Below, one piece after another: positions 61,001-63,732 of a stretch of DNA of 64,000 bases. The stretch comes from Heterobilharzia americana (Eukaryota; Platyhelminthes; Trematoda; Strigeidida; Schistosomatidae), in NCBI GenBank assembly GCA_944470555.2, contig OX104127.1:92466708-92530707 (forward strand), read 5' to 3'. Each line of letters opens with the position of its first letter. Position 1 is the first letter of the stretch. Both the position numbers and the translations under genes were made by a program. Under the pieces are notes generated by a model. That model made no database searches, was not told the DNA's origin, and was given only the letters and a program-made list of their open reading frames with translations.

Positions 61001-62661
61001 CTAAATGCATAGTTTGAATTATCTCTTTATCTAGTTGACCTTATGTGACCTTGAAACCAAATGGACAGAAAGGCGTTTAAAGTACAATTACAAAATAAAA
61101 TTGGTTTTTAGCAAGATTTCGGTGAAGCAACAATCGAGACGATTAGTACTGTACTTTTAGAGACCGACACAATTCACTGTTCTAATGTCAGATTTCCTGG
61201 AGAAAATAATAATCGGCTGCAATCACTAGGCGCCTTTATATTTACATATAATTTATCAATAGTAACTGGCCCCTTTGATTAATCCAGTTCAAGTGACTAC
61301 AGCTGTGAGTTGATAACAGCTGGGGAAGTACTACTGAAGACCACGGAGAAGTGTTTTGTTCTAGTATAGAACTCTCCAGCAGTGAACAGTGATGACGGTT
61401 CACATGATTGATAACCTGAAGGTATCATTGTAAACGTGTTATTCAGGCAATCATTTCGAATCCGATAATATCCAACTAACAGCTGATAAACGACAATAGT
61501 GCTTCGAAGTTAATATGTTCATGGAAATACCTCGAATCCTTATAGATGGGGTAAATGCGATGCTGGATTTGATACTGAAGTACAAGAGCAAAATCGCTAT
61601 ACTATTGGTAGGTTTCTTTCCCTCTTCTAATTGCCTAGATTAAAGTACACATTCTATAGTAAACACAGACTAGAGTTCTCACTCTTACTTTTCTGATGAA
61701 ACTTCATAATCACCACAAATGTTTTCAAGTCATTCATATCCTAAAACCATCTCATTTGCAAGTTCTTTTTTAAATTCCTCTTTGTAATAAAGACGGTTTC
61801 TCAAGAATCCCTGTGATATCCAACGCCGGACTGGCATAAAATCACTTAGTTGCGTAATAGGTTAACATTAACTCTGTAGTTAAATTTTCATTTCAGTTGA
61901 CGGAAAACAAAGTTATATGTTTTGGCAACCGTTTACGTCACATTGCTATGTCAAATTATGCAGCTAACTGATCCGAACTATTGAGTGAAATTATTACCAT
62001 ATAGTAGATAAATTAAAGAAAGACAGTCACTACAACGTTATGCCCACTGGTTCGGTTTTCTTTTTGAGTTTAGATATGAGGTTCAATATGAATTGTTGCG
62101 TAGATTCCATTGTCTACACAACACTTATCTATACTTTAGCCTGAATATGACTTTCTATAACATAAGCCAGTTAAAAACAAACAATGTTACATAGGATTAG
62201 AAGTCTGATTCCTTGAGTGAGAATATTGTCCACAGGGCCTCTTAATTATCAGTAAGTAACTACTGCTGTAGATCACAACCTAGTCTACATGTGGTAATCA
62301 TTCCAAAGAGTGGTAGTATTTAAGCAATAAAAATGCCATTAACGTTTCAATGAATTATTCTTACCTCCAAAGCGAACATGGATTGCCGCATTCTTTTCAT
62401 ATCTTCACTCCATTTACTGCGCGTATCACTAATCCATCGATTAACTTCATCATCCCATTCACTAAGGTGACGATGTGACCCGCCTATACCTGAGTCTGAA
62501 AGAGGTGCTGTTGACTCTGATCCTGAATGTTTGTGAATATCCGTTCTTGAGTGTTTACTGTAACTACGTTCTAGATTGTTAAGCATGTCCTTTCGACGTT
62601 GTTCAAAGGTACGGCTATCTCGTGATACAGGTATGTTTATTTCTGTCCTGTAGCTATCCAT
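9877..62661 (-). CDS. Two-domain small heat shock protein (HSP20/alpha-crystallin family), schistosome major egg antigen p40-like; five-exon gene
   Basis: Join of 62661-62365, 54559-54092, 28596-28399, 18966-18810 and 10160-9877: 1404 nt, 467 residues plus stop TAA. All introns are GT-AG; phases are 0, 0, 0, 1. The product has an N-terminal region (1-99), a Ser/Thr-rich linker (about 110-240), alpha-crystallin domain 1 (about 253-331, ending DGVLILDAPV) and domain 2 (about 388-463, ending GTTLVVEAPL). Order and wording match the schistosome egg antigen p40, a two-domain HSP20 protein of about 354 residues as I recall it; here the linker is much longer, so this looks like a paralogue rather than p40 itself. 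Family role: ATP-independent holdase chaperone that oligomerises and binds unfolding proteins, mainly cytosolic; some members are strong egg antigens. Total span is about 53 kb because the introns are filled with retroelements. Confident of family and exon structure; exact orthologue not determined. Confidence 0.93.
10586..11694. repeat. Near-perfect palindrome: 544-bp inverted arms around a 21-bp loop
   Basis: 10586-11129 is the reverse complement of 11151-11694 about centre 11140; I compared the arms along their length and saw one difference near the outer edge (10590/11690). The loop is 11130-11150. It lies in intron 4, about 430 bp from the exon 5 acceptor. The innermost 100-150 bp of each arm resemble the 3' part of the LINE-2 family (compare 59500-59600). 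Confidence 0.95.
11750..12330. other. Unassigned intronic stretch with a short TG microsatellite at its end
   Basis: No gene or family seen; (TG)n at about 12334-12358. Confidence 0.4.
12360..12560 (+). mobile_element. LINE-2 C-terminal scrap
   Basis: Reads NAEIRRRVLG, then LRWPSHRLPCHT, like the 'RRRVLG...HLRWLGHVLRMP.HRLPRR' end of LINE-2 copies at 16110, 44590 and 59400. Confidence 0.6.
12590..14270 (+). mobile_element. RTE-like retrotransposon, RT domain to 3' end, heavily expanded by microsatellites
   Basis: Contains the RT fingers/palm region: QAGRLQEEQIMCG-like (QAGFR), then LYLNFIDFDKAFDSVNRE (motif A), a decayed catalytic FADDLCLMS box near 13300 read as DDDDLCLMS, the thumb and the common 3' end. 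Simple-repeat growth interrupts it: (GATGAT) near 13305, (GAAGGT) near 13430, (CTAC) at 13550-13590, CACTG near 13740-13765, and an AAGG run at 12592-12611 at its start. Many stops. Confidence 0.85.
14271..15129. other. Unassigned AT-rich stretch of intron 4
   Basis: Very AT-rich with T- and A-runs; nothing recognisable. Confidence 0.4.
15130..15500. mobile_element. tRNA-derived SINE-D with inverted ends
   Basis: A tRNA-like segment at 15390-15464 has box A-like TAGCCCAGTTG and box B GGTTCGAATCT, with a Thr-like anticodon position (CGT) but a broken acceptor stem, so it is not a tRNA gene. The tail (about 15426-15500) is repeated inverted at about 15172-15250, with a second tRNA-like stretch between them. 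Related copies are at 24740-24985 and 53060-53470. Confidence 0.6.
15540..15830 (+). mobile_element. Penelope-like RT fragment
   Basis: Reads HQIDGVAMGSPMGPHFLNIY, then FYKRYGDDT (catalytic box with one stop after it), then RSVYRKPT. These are PLE RT motifs in order. A deletion lies between the last two. Confidence 0.8.
16110..16610 (-). mobile_element. LINE-2 fragment, RT C-terminal end
   Basis: Minus strand reads IKGRVCYAAVCSVLLYACET, FDHRCLRNIASVSWN, VDVRRKVLG, then decayed TWTYTAHADTPL and PLTSTCHGR, the end of a non-LTR RT. Sister copies lie at 12360, 27420, 44590 and 59400. Confidence 0.8.
16990..17190 (+). mobile_element. SINE-A (Sm-alpha-like) with decayed hammerhead
   Basis: tRNA-like head 'ctagtggataacgctctggcg' then the hammerhead at 17111-17166. 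Core reads CTGATGG (last A lost) ... GAAA. Sm-alpha is the schistosome SINE-like satellite known to encode hammerhead ribozymes. Confidence 0.75.
17930..18535 (+). mobile_element. RTE-like 3' end
   Basis: Frameshifted C-terminal region: 'gacatcaaagccataatcggg' start, EDQMTRII block, then 'cacactgagaagaccatttggtgacatcacgc' and the standard end 'gggaacccaagggacaaataataatgatgataataa'. Confidence 0.8.
18810..18966 (-). CDS. p40-like sHSP, coding exon 4 (residues 322-374, end of domain 1 and inter-domain linker)
   Basis: The acceptor is ...gactaacag (AG at 18968-18967). Reading begins DGVLILDAPV, the terminal G-x-L-x-L-x-A-P strand of domain 1, then a polar linker with IRPRAESEIKATP, resembling the p40 linker. 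The donor is ACC G|GTAAGT, splitting a Gly codon (phase 1). The length is 157 nt. The preceding junction reads TE-DGV, which matches the family without gap. Confidence 0.93.
19225..20150 (+). mobile_element. LINE-3 fragment with RT catalytic region
   Basis: Reads LSPFLFSLCM, then NYIKCANDLTVSIPVFPSAD (decayed YADD motif), DCFQLNDAL, then an open 98-residue run 19748-20044 with SCILSVLLYYSPLFFPGLVKK. This is a jockey/CR1-style non-LTR RT. The downstream part is shared with 2196-2880. Confidence 0.8.
20151..20330 (-). mobile_element. SINE-B with largely intact hammerhead, sense to the sHSP gene
   Basis: Minus-strand hammerhead at about 20262-20213: stem I CACTG/CAGTG, core CTGAGGA, stem II GTCC...GGAC, then GAAG and cleavage triplet GTC. 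Only the last core A (which pairs across stem III) is changed to G. Confidence 0.7.
20405..20775 (+). mobile_element. SINE-B, plus-strand partner, decayed
   Basis: Full 5' region and tRNA-like part (box B GGTTCGATATG), but the hammerhead reads ACTGAAAAAGCCCC...AAAACGAAG. Head-to-head with the copy at 20151. Confidence 0.7.
21190..21450 (-). mobile_element. Penelope-like endonuclease fragment
   Basis: Minus strand reads PNLSYSSFMHQFNCSCGISN, then IGHTIRQVYLRIRECLPA: the CxC...YIG.T.R...RI.EH.PA block of a GIY-YIG domain (YIG here NIG). Confidence 0.7.
21728..22530 (+). mobile_element. RTE-like 3' end, best preserved thumb region
   Basis: Begins LAEQVANTGLQVNVEKTEVE then PITINERNLKEVVSFTY and DVKAARIGKTARQAF; frameshifts later give YGSETWRVTKST, EPTKNLLLNKYAEESGDG, YTEKADWGHHAPGR. 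Ends with an (AATAAT) tail. Two long overlapping frames (126 and 169 codons) are fragments of one former frame. Confidence 0.85.
22980..23290. repeat. SINE-C-related repeat fragment
   Basis: Contains 'cagggcgtatctgcaacctcgaggga' and following sequence shared with copies at 41860 and 42350. No hammerhead core can be read here. Confidence 0.4.
23291..24735. other. Unassigned part of intron 3
   Basis: No gene and no repeat family recognised. Confidence 0.4.
24740..24985. mobile_element. tRNA-derived SINE-D, inverted pair of tRNA-like parts
   Basis: 24840-24985 (plus) has TAAGTCAGTTG box A-like and GTTTTGAATCC box B-like parts matching 53346-53420. 24745-24795 holds a similar part inverted ('gattcgaacagcc'). 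Confidence 0.5.
25025..26060 (-). mobile_element. RTE-like element, internally deleted, minus strand; outer 485 bp is an inverted copy of 26606-27090
   Basis: Minus strand carries RT-domain remnants (about 26050-25620), an internal deletion near 25510-25560, then the common 3' end with tail at 25025. 25025-25509 pairs with 26606-27090 without indels (coordinates always sum to 52115), with only about three mismatches noted. Confidence 0.85.
26366..27090 (+). mobile_element. RTE-like 3' end, head-to-head with the previous copy
   Basis: Reads NLEKTEVMRIPNQQ, PITINGINLKEVASFTYLGS, DVKTRIGKTVRLAFSNLKSV then a stop; then the region identical to the inverted copy. Ends at 'aacccaagggacaaacaataat'. 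Confidence 0.85.
27420..27830 (+). mobile_element. LINE-2 3' end
   Basis: Decayed coding end (HRLSRHAVLGQVGLG-like) followed by a non-coding 3' part shared with 59540-59830, including 'tctaaagcttg' and 'gtgaagtgtg.caa'. Confidence 0.65.
28306..28360 (+). ncRNA. SINE-A hammerhead ribozyme, nearly intact core with AUA cleavage triplet
   Basis: Core CTGATGA (28317-28323), stem II GTCaCAAATAgGAC (28324-28337), GAAA (28338-28341), stem III ACGCGT-like, triplet ATA (28347-28349), then CTGGAT pairing with ATCCAG (stem I, 6 bp). The usual GTC is ATA, allowed by the NUH rule but normally slow. It lies 39 nt from the exon 3 donor, on the strand opposite to the gene. Confidence 0.75.
28399..28596 (-). 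CDS. p40-like sHSP, coding exon 3 (residues 256-321, core of alpha-crystallin domain 1)
   Basis: This 66-codon exon has no start codon of its own. The acceptor is ...cttcactaag (AG at 28598-28597); the donor is ACA GAG|GTAAGA; both ends are phase 0. It encodes the beta-strand core of domain 1: VHFKVRFDAKDFAPEDIEV, then DNHLRVHAKK, then TVREFRRSVDLPRSIDHEHF. These are the classic HSP20 strand pattern and the 'REF.R...LP..ID' block. Joining exon 2 directly to it restores the DDGK-VHFKVRFDA sequence expected of the family, so no exon is missing in the 25.5-kb intron. Confidence 0.95.
29270..29440. repeat. Dispersed tRNA-like repeat N2
   Basis: 'acattcgtgcggtaggcagtgagct' and following blocks recur at about 31790-31880 and 60130-60250. 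The latter has GGTTCGAGACC, box B-like. Short and degenerate. Confidence 0.35.
30090..30370 (-). repeat. Dispersed non-coding repeat N1
   Basis: Clear match to 6500-6795, same orientation, including a shared shadow frame MKHIVQMT / MKYIVQTT. Confidence 0.6.
30755..31020 (-). mobile_element. SINE-C copy with decayed hammerhead
   Basis: Minus strand shows GCCTTGTTGATGAGTAGC... with AAAA, a worn hammerhead, and box B-like 'gattcgaacctgc' on the plus strand near 30845. Ends at 'gttagttggaggtaat' near 30990. Confidence 0.5.
31080..31345 (+). mobile_element. SINE-A (Sm-alpha-like), full length, hammerhead with one core change
   Basis: Starts 'ccgttgctatacagag', has a pol III-like region, then the hammerhead at 31292-31344: stem I ATCCAG/CTGGAT, CTGACGA (31302-31308), stem II GTCC...GGAC, then GAAC instead of GAAA, triplet GTC. 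The A-to-C change falls at the base that should pair across stem III. Confidence 0.8.
31880..32710. other. Unassigned part of intron 2
   Basis: One 70-codon frame (32077-32289) has no recognisable family; low-complexity AT-rich elsewhere. A hammerhead-like string on the minus strand near 32640-32665 is treated under rejected items. Confidence 0.35.
32720..33465 (+). mobile_element. SINE-A pieces, including a decayed hammerhead at 33275-33335
   Basis: 32740-32830 and 33350-33460 match the central part of SINE-A ('catccgcataagag', 'gatcaattcggtccaatcaa'). Between them 'aggtacatccagctgacaactccc' gives a hammerhead with core CTGACAA, so inactive. Confidence 0.6.
33640..33790 (-). mobile_element. 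SINE-A, minus strand, decayed hammerhead
   Basis: Minus strand (33775-33722): CCGATGA, stem II AATCC..., GAAA, triplet GTC, CTGGAT. First core U changed to C. Confidence 0.6.
34024..34082. repeat. Compound microsatellite (TA)n(GA)n
   Basis: About 20 TA units followed by about 10 GA units. Confidence 0.95.
34555..34690 (-). mobile_element. SINE-A, minus strand, near-intact hammerhead
   Basis: Minus strand (34612-34561): TTGATGA, stem II GTCC...GGAC perfect, GAAA, then ACGTT and CAGGAG. First core C is T and stem I is weakened. The tRNA-like part lies at 34620-34690. Confidence 0.6.
35455..35725 (-). mobile_element. SINE-B, minus strand, decayed hammerhead
   Basis: Minus strand: CTGAGGA present near 35550, but stem II has an inserted base (gtccccc), GATGAAA and stem III is altered (CAGATGTC). 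tRNA-like part follows at 35580-35640. 35780-35940 carries a worn SINE-A remnant. Confidence 0.65.
36500..37871. other. Unassigned part of intron 2
   Basis: No gene or clear repeat. Short frames (for example 36591-36836) look random. Confidence 0.35.
37872..38160 (-). mobile_element. Penelope-like RT fragment (second PLE lineage)
   Basis: A 94-codon frame reads VPVGDKTYQLGERVAIGSLI then SPVIANMSMDGWERF. The 'Q..G.AMGSPLSPVIANIFMD' PLE RT motif is recognisable but altered (VAIGSLI), and it differs from the SPMGPHFLNIYM type at 15540. Confidence 0.75.
38523..38965. repeat. Inverted repeat, arms about 120 bp, hammerhead-like string in each arm
   Basis: 38523-38640 is an imperfect reverse complement of 38848-38965; both contain 'cagctttccggtgtttaga' in opposite sense. 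Right arm reads CTGATGAG (38848-) then GAAACAGC about 20 nt later; left arm (minus) reads GATGAG...AAAACAGC. Confidence 0.65.
38970..40335. other. Unassigned part of intron 2
   Basis: AT-rich, no gene or family recognised. Confidence 0.35.
40345..41540 (-). mobile_element. RTE-like element, endonuclease joined to RT 3' part by an internal deletion
   Basis: Minus strand 41540-41230 encodes an exonuclease/endonuclease/phosphatase segment: TLNWRVNNLLRSP, YEPVSSRIMTAIFNSKGRKV, IIQCYAPTN. In the next frames it runs TPVGDIKILM directly into NDDLCLM, the end of the RT catalytic box, skipping the rest of the endonuclease and most of RT. Then VANTGLQVNVEKTE, ITINERNLKEVVSFTYLGN, and the 3' end at 40345. 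Confidence 0.85.
41860..42190. mobile_element. SINE-C inverted pair with two worn hammerheads
   Basis: Left half (minus): CTGACGA at 41950-41944 and GAAA at 41929-41926, but stem II does not pair. Right half (plus): CTGATGA at 42059-42065, stem I GCCTTG/CAGGGC, triplet GTC, but GAAA is AAAA. The halves face each other; a box B-like 'gggtttgaatctc' lies between. Confidence 0.6.
42350..42560 (-). mobile_element. SINE-C copy, decayed
   Basis: 'ggcagttggaggaaattaccagg' start, and 'tactcgtcaaggcgtatctacaacct' (minus: CTTGACGAGTA). The hammerhead core is TTGACGA with AAAA. Confidence 0.5.
42762..43085 (+). repeat. Dispersed non-coding repeat N1, plus strand
   Basis: Reverse orientation relative to 6500-6795 and 30090-30370; starts 'gatattgtagtggacgttgctgatcag' and holds 'ggcagaagtcataggcaattacg'. 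Confidence 0.6.
43300..43570 (+). mobile_element. SINE-A (Sm-alpha-like), full length, decayed hammerhead
   Basis: Starts 'cccgttgttatagtggattgaac'; box B-like GGTTCAAGTCT; hammerhead 43503-43552 with CTGACAA and stem II GTCTC...GGAT, GAAA present. Confidence 0.7.
43846..43893. repeat. (ATT)n microsatellite
   Basis: Run of ATT/GTT triplets. Confidence 0.9.
44590..45180 (-). mobile_element. LINE-2 fragment, RT C-terminal end
   Basis: Minus strand shows the same blocks as 16110-16610 in decayed form (KGPVYCTAIPFILLCGCDS-like, NVRTVQVRRMVLGKEE-like, then LPQCLAKVGLGLNKTE). Confidence 0.65.
45328..46372. repeat. Inverted terminal copies of a Penelope-like element
   Basis: 45328-45731 is an imperfect reverse complement of 45970-46372 (about 400-bp arms, 238-bp spacer). 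Each arm holds the PLE C-terminus and 3' untranslated part; both give the frame MTDGEILT...LNNPAQIT in mirror positions. PLEs are known for terminal repeats in direct or inverted order. Confidence 0.85.
45571..45953 (-). pseudogene. Penelope-like GIY-YIG endonuclease C-terminal frame, open
   Basis: Reading VYRPND from about 45953 the frame stays open for about 125 codons to a stop near 45571. It holds VTYKTNCNCC, SQHYIGQSG (the YIG block), HPHEHQLAVERHD, then FNFDNVEILDRG and RE. This is the least decayed PLE endonuclease in the window. No RT is left upstream on this strand, so it is a fragment. Confidence 0.75.
46460..47110. other. Unassigned AT-rich part of intron 2
   Basis: No feature recognised. 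Confidence 0.35.
47121..47220 (-). mobile_element. SINE-B 3' half with hammerhead, sense to the sHSP gene
   Basis: Minus strand: CTGAGGA, stem II GTCgCATACTAgGAC, GAAA, CAGCTGTC, then CAGTGC. Stem I is ACTG/CAGT, only 4 bp because the copy is truncated just beyond. Could retain weak activity. Confidence 0.7.
47225..47575 (+). mobile_element. SINE-B, plus strand, with intact hammerhead
   Basis: 5' part from 'gccgtgacctgtggggtcaacc', tRNA-like part (box B GTTCGATCTG), hammerhead, then 'gatgaatactacttctgaat' tail. Head-to-head partner of 47121-47220. Confidence 0.8.
47449..47496 (+). ncRNA. SINE-B hammerhead ribozyme, all core elements intact
   Basis: Stem I GCGTACTG/CAGTGC (6 pairs with one G-U), core CTGAGGA (47455-47461; fits CUGANGA), stem II GTCC...GGAC (47462-47476), GAAA (47477-47480), stem III CAGCTG, triplet GTC (47486-47488). 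Predicted cut after 47488. Antisense to the sHSP gene. Confidence 0.85.
47820..48140 (+). mobile_element. SINE-A (Sm-alpha-like), full length, nearly intact hammerhead
   Basis: tRNA-like start 'tctgtagcatagtggataatgcc', box B-like part, hammerhead 48078-48126: ATCCAG/ATGGAT stem I, CTGACGA (48087-48093), stem II GTCTC...GAGGAC, GAAA, triplet GTT. Confidence 0.75.
48515..48872 (-). mobile_element. SINE-B, near-consensus copy in sense orientation to the sHSP gene
   Basis: Best-preserved copy. On the minus strand: 5' region (48872-48730), tRNA-like part with box A TGGCTCAATGG and box B GGTTCGATCCC, hammerhead, then CCTGGG and the 3' tail ending near 48515. No coding capacity; it must have been mobilised by another element's enzymes (inference). 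Confidence 0.85.
48576..48621 (-). ncRNA. SINE-B hammerhead ribozyme, intact, in sense of the sHSP pre-mRNA (intron 2)
   Basis: Stem I GCACTG (48621-48616) with CAGTGC (48581-48576), six perfect pairs. Core CTGAGGA 48615-48609, stem II GTCCCATACTAGGAC 48608-48594, GAAA 48593-48590, stem III within ACAGCTGT, triplet GTC 48584-48582. Predicted cut between 48582 and 48581. Type I topology, as in Sm-alpha. Confidence 0.88.
48920..49185 (+). mobile_element. SINE-B, plus strand, hammerhead stem II deleted
   Basis: Head-to-head with 48515-48872. Core CTGAGGA GT followed directly by TCCAGGACGAGACAGCTGTC; stem II loop lost and GAAA changed to GAGA. Confidence 0.65.
49186..50870. other. Mostly unassigned; worn SINE-A at 49760-49870 (minus) and a SINE-A scrap at 49970-50010
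   Basis: Minus strand near 49815-49766 reads CTAACGAGTTTC...GATGAAGCG, a very worn hammerhead. Polypyrimidine C-run at 50692-50701. No gene. Confidence 0.4.
50880..51250 (-). mobile_element. SINE-B, full length, hammerhead with small changes
   Basis: Minus strand: CTGAGGA, stem II GTCC...GGAC, GAAG, GTC, CAGTGC; the base before the core is T, so the first stem I pair is lost. tRNA-like and 5' parts follow to 51250. Confidence 0.75.
51520..51835 (+). mobile_element. SINE-B, plus strand, decayed
   Basis: Head-to-head partner of the copy at 50880. Core is CTGATGCGTTCC, GAAG; G12 position lost. Ends in 'ccccacaaaccccca' tail. Confidence 0.65.
51840..53055. other. Unassigned AT-rich part of intron 2
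   Basis: No gene recognised; C-run at 52567-52580. Confidence 0.35.
53060..53470 (+). mobile_element. tRNA-derived SINE-D
   Basis: tRNA-like segment at 53346-53425: TAGGTCAGTTGGTAG (box A) and GGTTCGAACCC (perfect box B). The acceptor stem does not close, so not a tRNA gene. Upstream 'ggtgatgattgaaggt' is shared with 15180. No hammerhead seen. Confidence 0.65.
53765..53935 (+). mobile_element. SINE-A (Sm-alpha-like) with nearly intact hammerhead
   Basis: tRNA-like part with box B GGTTCGAGTCA. Hammerhead 53861-53915: CTGACGA (53873-53879), stem II GTCC...GGAT (one G-U), GAAA (53894-53897), stem III ACAT/GTGT, triplet GTC (53903-53905), CTGGAT. The only weakness is A instead of G at the first stem I pair. 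180 bp from the exon 2 donor, opposite strand. Confidence 0.8.
54092..54559 (-). CDS. p40-like sHSP, coding exon 2 (residues 100-255)
   Basis: The acceptor is ...ttttcctag at 54561-54560, and reading resumes PVDDFDLDHWGN in frame with exon 1. The exon ends GGA AAG|GTGAGT in phase 0. After a Met/Arg-rich helix (MMEQMERRMESLRQKMG) comes a long low-complexity Ser/Thr stretch, then NDFLKDAYE-like DFLKDAYELGDDGK, the conserved lead-in to domain 1. The Ser/Thr linker is the main reason the protein is about 110 residues longer than p40; it looks disordered and is rich in possible phosphorylation sites (inference). Confidence 0.93.
54770..54925 (+). mobile_element. SINE-B remnant: inverted tail fused to a plus-strand 3' half
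   Basis: 54770-54812 is a SINE-B tail in minus sense, immediately followed by a plus-sense hammerhead region (TTGAGGA, then ACTAGGACGAAACAG). Looks like a head-to-head pair whose middle was deleted. Confidence 0.6.
54930..55225 (+). mobile_element. SINE-B with mostly intact hammerhead
   Basis: tRNA-like part at 55030-55090; hammerhead 55115-55160: CACTG/CAGTC, CTGAAGA (fits CUGANGA), stem II GTCC...GGAC, GAAG, triplet GTC. Antisense to the gene, in intron 1. Confidence 0.75.
55230..56025. other. Unassigned AT-rich part of intron 1
   Basis: No feature recognised. Confidence 0.35.
56030..56300 (+). mobile_element. SINE-C copy, decayed
   Basis: 'gttagttggaggagcccag' near the start, 'atgccttgacaacaagtaccaacc' (core TTGACAA) near 56172, and terminal 'ctccaaccaactaac', inverted relative to the start. 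Confidence 0.5.
56590..57060 (+). mobile_element. SINE-A tandem dimer with two worn hammerheads 317 bp apart
   Basis: Hammerhead cores at 56674-56680 (CTGACGA, but AAAA for GAAA) and 56991-56997 (CTGATGA, GAAA, triplet GTC, stem II closing pair G-A). The unit between includes the central SINE-A part and a tRNA-like head ('tggtgtagtggataaggctctgg'). Tandem arrangement is the satellite form of Sm-alpha. Confidence 0.8.
57607..57795 (-). mobile_element. SINE-B, minus strand, decayed
   Basis: Minus strand: TCTGAAGA near 57709, stem II GTCCCAGGGTAGGAC, GAAA, TAGCTGAC; the GTC triplet is lost and stem I does not pair. Confidence 0.6.
57800..58855. other. Unassigned part of intron 1
   Basis: No feature recognised. 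Confidence 0.35.
58860..58960 (-). repeat. PLE 3'-untranslated block with hammerhead-like string
   Basis: Minus strand: CTGAAGAT, perfect hairpin GTTGTC/GACAAC, then GAAAGC and 'aacaacccagctcag'. Same block occurs at 7436-7510 (partial), 29890-29990, 45330-45420 and 46295-46372. In 45330/46372 it sits directly after the PLE endonuclease frame. Confidence 0.55.
58980..59170 (+). mobile_element. SINE-B fragment
   Basis: Core CTGAGGA, GAAA and GTC present, but stem II (GTCAC...GAAC) and stem I do not pair well. Confidence 0.6.
59400..59830 (+). mobile_element. LINE-2 3' end with coding tail
   Basis: Reads LRWLGRVLRMPSHRLPRRTM then LGKVVLGWKRVQDSQTKM, the conserved end of the RT reading frame, then a 3' non-coding part shared with 27420-27830. 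Confidence 0.8.
60690..60960 (+). mobile_element. SINE-B, plus strand, decayed
   Basis: Core CTGAGGA and stem II start present, then AATGAAACATCTTTCC; triplet lost. Confidence 0.6.
61290..61460 (-). mobile_element. SINE-B, minus strand, very worn
   Basis: 'ttttgttctagtatagaactctccagcagtgaac' is a recognisable but mutated hammerhead region in minus sense. Confidence 0.5.
61461..62340. other. Unassigned part of intron 1
   Basis: No repeat or gene recognised. Confidence 0.35.
62365..62661 (-). CDS. p40-like sHSP, coding exon 1 (residues 1-99)
   Basis: Starts at ATG 62661-62659; an in-frame TGA lies nine codons upstream (62688-62686), which supports this start. The exon ends GAG|GTAAGA in phase 0. 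It contains RTFEQRRKDMLNNLE near residue 18 and a Trp-rich basic stretch, EWDDEVNRW...KWSEDMKRMRQSMFALE, at the end. Both match the N-terminal motifs that precede the first alpha-crystallin domain in p40. The exon is charged and rich in Ser and Arg, with no signal peptide and no membrane segment, consistent with a cytosolic protein. It is separated from exon 2 by about 7.8 kb. Confidence 0.92.
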
Positions 62662-62880
62662 ATTTCCGTCAGATGAACTTTTGACTCAAAAAGAACTAGT
62701 GGTGATAAGACTGCAGATTAAAAGATCAGCTATTTTTATATTGTGTAAACAAACCTCAGGAAGTAAAGGCCAAAAACACTAATCCATTCTTCAACATGAA
62801 ACACATTGTACACTTTTCCACCAATCAGCAATTTTAAATTTACATTGCATCTTAACAAGAACCTGATTGGTCAATTTACC
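62662..62880 (-). promoter_or_regulatory. Probable core promoter of the p40-like sHSP gene
   Basis: On the minus strand a TATA-like string, TATAAAAATA, lies at 62740-62731, about 70 nt before the ATG, leaving room for a 40-50 nt leader. A CCAAT box in the minus sense (GACCAATCAGG) lies at 62873-62863 and another CCAAT in the plus sense at 62820-62824. I found no convincing array of alternating GAA/TTC heat shock elements, so heat induction is not supported by what I can see. Alternatively the leader could come from an upstream non-coding exon, since AG occurs in the leader. Confidence 0.4.
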
Positions 62881-63730
62881 AAGTCTGTGAAATCCATGCC
62901 ATCGTAACCAGATTGCCATTACATCCATCCCACCTGTTTATTATGTTTCTAGATTAAGTGAGTCATTGCATAAATAAATTCATACTGAATTTATAGATTT
63001 TTCACTAAATTTTCTTCAACATAAAAGATGGAATCCAGACTGAAGTGTTGTACACATTACAGAATTTACTGAAGAATAAAATACCCTTACCTGTGAAGTT
63101 ATATATGCACTGAAAGTATGCGTCAGGACTAACATTTTGTATGGTCAAAATATTTAGGCTGCTGGGTGTACTATTTACGAAGCTCATCACATATCAGGTG
63201 TATGCTATAGTGCATAAAGTGGCATGGATGCATACATACCCACATGTGCTAATGTATAGACGTACATACTTTATTTCCTTTCGCTAACCTGAACCTTTCT
63301 TGTACATTTATCTGTCTGAATGAATAATTTTTAGCAGACAAATGAAAGAGGGAAAATTAGTAGTTTCTTCTTGTGTTATGAGGTGGAGAAGACATTTTAT
63401 ACACCAGAGAAATACATGAAATGTCATCAAACCTCTTCATTCAGTGATGGATAAACACACAGACATGAAAACATTATTGACCAGGTGTTTTATACGAAAG
63501 CAAATTGTGCTATGATGGTGGTATAGACACAAACGTTACATGTGTAATGGAATTCGTTCTACTTCGGGCGAAATAAATCCTAGTATGACTCATCATTTGT
63601 TAAGATTTTTTGTTTGATACTGGGTGGGGGCGGAAACAAGTTAAACCAAAGGAAATTTCATTTATAGGCCTACCTAAGCAATCATCTCTTAAGACAGACA
63701 TGTGCGTATGTACGTGAAAAATAATTGATC
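62881..63730. other. Upstream flank of the sHSP gene, unassigned
   Basis: Contains one 61-codon minus frame (63190-63005) ending near a GTAAGG donor-like site; no similarity recognised. No other feature. Confidence 0.35.
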
Positions 63731-63732
63731 TA

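Noticed and set aside
62662..63000. Heat shock element array upstream of the sHSP gene
   Set aside because: Only isolated GAA or TTC units with wrong spacing; no three-unit element.
63005..63190. 61-codon minus frame followed by GTAAGG, possible upstream coding exon
   Set aside because: No recognisable domain, no continuation in frame, and the p40-like exon 1 has its own ATG with an in-frame stop upstream.
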